Source: Betaproteobacteria bacterium Ga0077526 (GTDB lineage Bacteria > Pseudomonadota > Gammaproteobacteria > Burkholderiales > Ga0077523). From it: a stretch of 64,000 nucleotides of DNA. Positions 63,526-64,000 of the stretch are shown one piece after another. The notes under the pieces are model-generated. The model worked only from the letters and a program-made list of their open reading frames with translations. It ran no database searches and had not been told where the DNA came from. The stretch is taken from assembly GCA_001464765.1 (NCBI GenBank), contig LNDV01000014.1, positions 62,001-126,000 on the forward strand. Direction: 5' to 3'. Numbering within the stretch: the first letter of the stretch is position 1; every line of letters starts with the position of its first letter. Made by a program: the position numbers and the translations under genes.

Positions 63526-64000
63526 TCACGTTTCTTCCCGGCGACGCAGTACGACGACTTCACCCTCCACGGGCACACCGTGATCCCATCGCAGCACGAG
63601 GACCCGGCGCATGGCCACGTCGAAACCCGACCGTTCGGCAAGGCGGGCAAGAGCATCCCCATCCTGCGCAAAGCGTCCGCTCGGACGCAGCACCGACATC
63701 GCACCGCCGGCGTCGAGATGTGTCTCGATGGAGAAGGCAAGCCAGCCGCCCGGCACGAGCACGCGACGGCACTGGTCGAACACCATGCCGAAACGCGATT
63801 CGTAGATGAACACGTCCGCGGCCGTGACAACGTCGAAGGACCCGACCCCGCAGGCATCGAGATACGTGAGCAGATCGGCGCAGACGAGTTCGTGATACAC
63901 GCCTCGCGACCGCGCCTGTTCCAGCATCCGCGGGGACAGGTCGACTCCAACGAGGTGGGTGCAGTCCGGCCGCAGTTCCAGTCCCATCAGCCCGGTACCG
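63526..64000 (-). CDS. COG4976-type methyltransferase, 5' partial
   Basis: The gene continues past the right edge of the window. The visible part has SAM motif I as GTGLMGLEL (close to the edge), VGVDLSPRMLEQARSRGVYH, FDVVTAADVFIYES and LVPGGWLAFSIET, then GRFAQDGDALARLAERSGFD, typical of the COG4976 TPR-methyltransferases. The C-terminus is complete. The usual N-terminal TPR region would lie outside. The substrate is unknown. Confidence 0.85.
   Translation of the reverse strand, partial: GTGLMGLELRPDCTHLVGVDLSPRMLEQARSRGVYHELVCADLLTYLDACGVGSFDVVTAADVFIYESRFGMVFDQCRRVLVPGGWLAFSIETHLDAGGAMSVLRPSGRFAQDGDALARLAERSGFDVAMRRVLVLRWDHGVPVEGEVVVLRRREET

Overview
The window is high-GC, gene-dense DNA that most likely comes from an uncultured or lightly studied betaproteobacterium. 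The main pointers are a DUF3460-type small protein, two PEP-CTERM surface proteins, a bTHX ribosomal protein, a YcfL/LpoB lipoprotein operon and several small operons with ATGA-type stop/start overlaps. I cannot name a genus from the sequence alone. No tRNA, rRNA, CRISPR array, prophage or complete insertion sequence was seen.

Layout. 0-5 kb: end of a COG3014 gene, a YcfL-like lipoprotein and LpoB, then a secreted methyltransferase, a SEL1 repeat protein and an unknown exported protein. 5-10.8 kb: palindromic repeats, a DMT exporter, a diguanylate cyclase and an ABC amino-acid importer (livG-F-H-M, no binding protein in view). 11-14.2 kb: an SBP56-type methanethiol oxidase (MtoX) cluster with a SCO copper chaperone and a MauG-like di-haem peroxidase. 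14.3-18.3 kb: DUF2059 protein, TauD dioxygenase, cupin and two PEP-CTERM proteins that share an upstream palindrome. 18.3-30 kb: HrpA helicase, a chemoreceptor, Ada/AlkA plus Ogt alkylation repair, an N-acyl-D-amino-acid deacylase, PncB and a nuclease. 30.3-37.7 kb: a one-strand catabolic locus (TRAP transporter, two PhyH dioxygenases, SMP-30 lactonase) divergent from a secreted cyclase. 37.8-50.3 kb: oligopeptidase B, SEL1 protein, YedK/HMCES, isomerase, LLM oxidoreductase, MFS, a third PhyH protein, GST and CysE. 50.5-64 kb: a degenerate MESH1-type HD protein, a FeeM-like N-acyltransferase behind a sigma-54-like promoter, a sugar-acid locus (CitE-like lyase divergent from an enolase-superfamily dehydratase with split UxaA), an IS5-type miniature element, bTHX, FKBP, crotonase-Crp-ADP-ribosylhydrolase genes, a second deacylase and a partial methyltransferase.

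Themes. The gene content suggests an aerobic heterotroph taking up and oxidising organic acids, sulfur volatiles and acylated compounds, with envelope-anchored surface proteins. The most unusual signals are non-coding: a composite repeat placed directly behind stop codons at three sites, a 274-bp miniature inverted-repeat element with nested hairpins, a palindrome shared by the two PEP-CTERM genes, and an operator/sigma-54 arrangement before the FeeM-like gene. The most unusual protein is an HD-fold (p)ppGpp-hydrolase homologue that has lost four of seven expected active-site residues.
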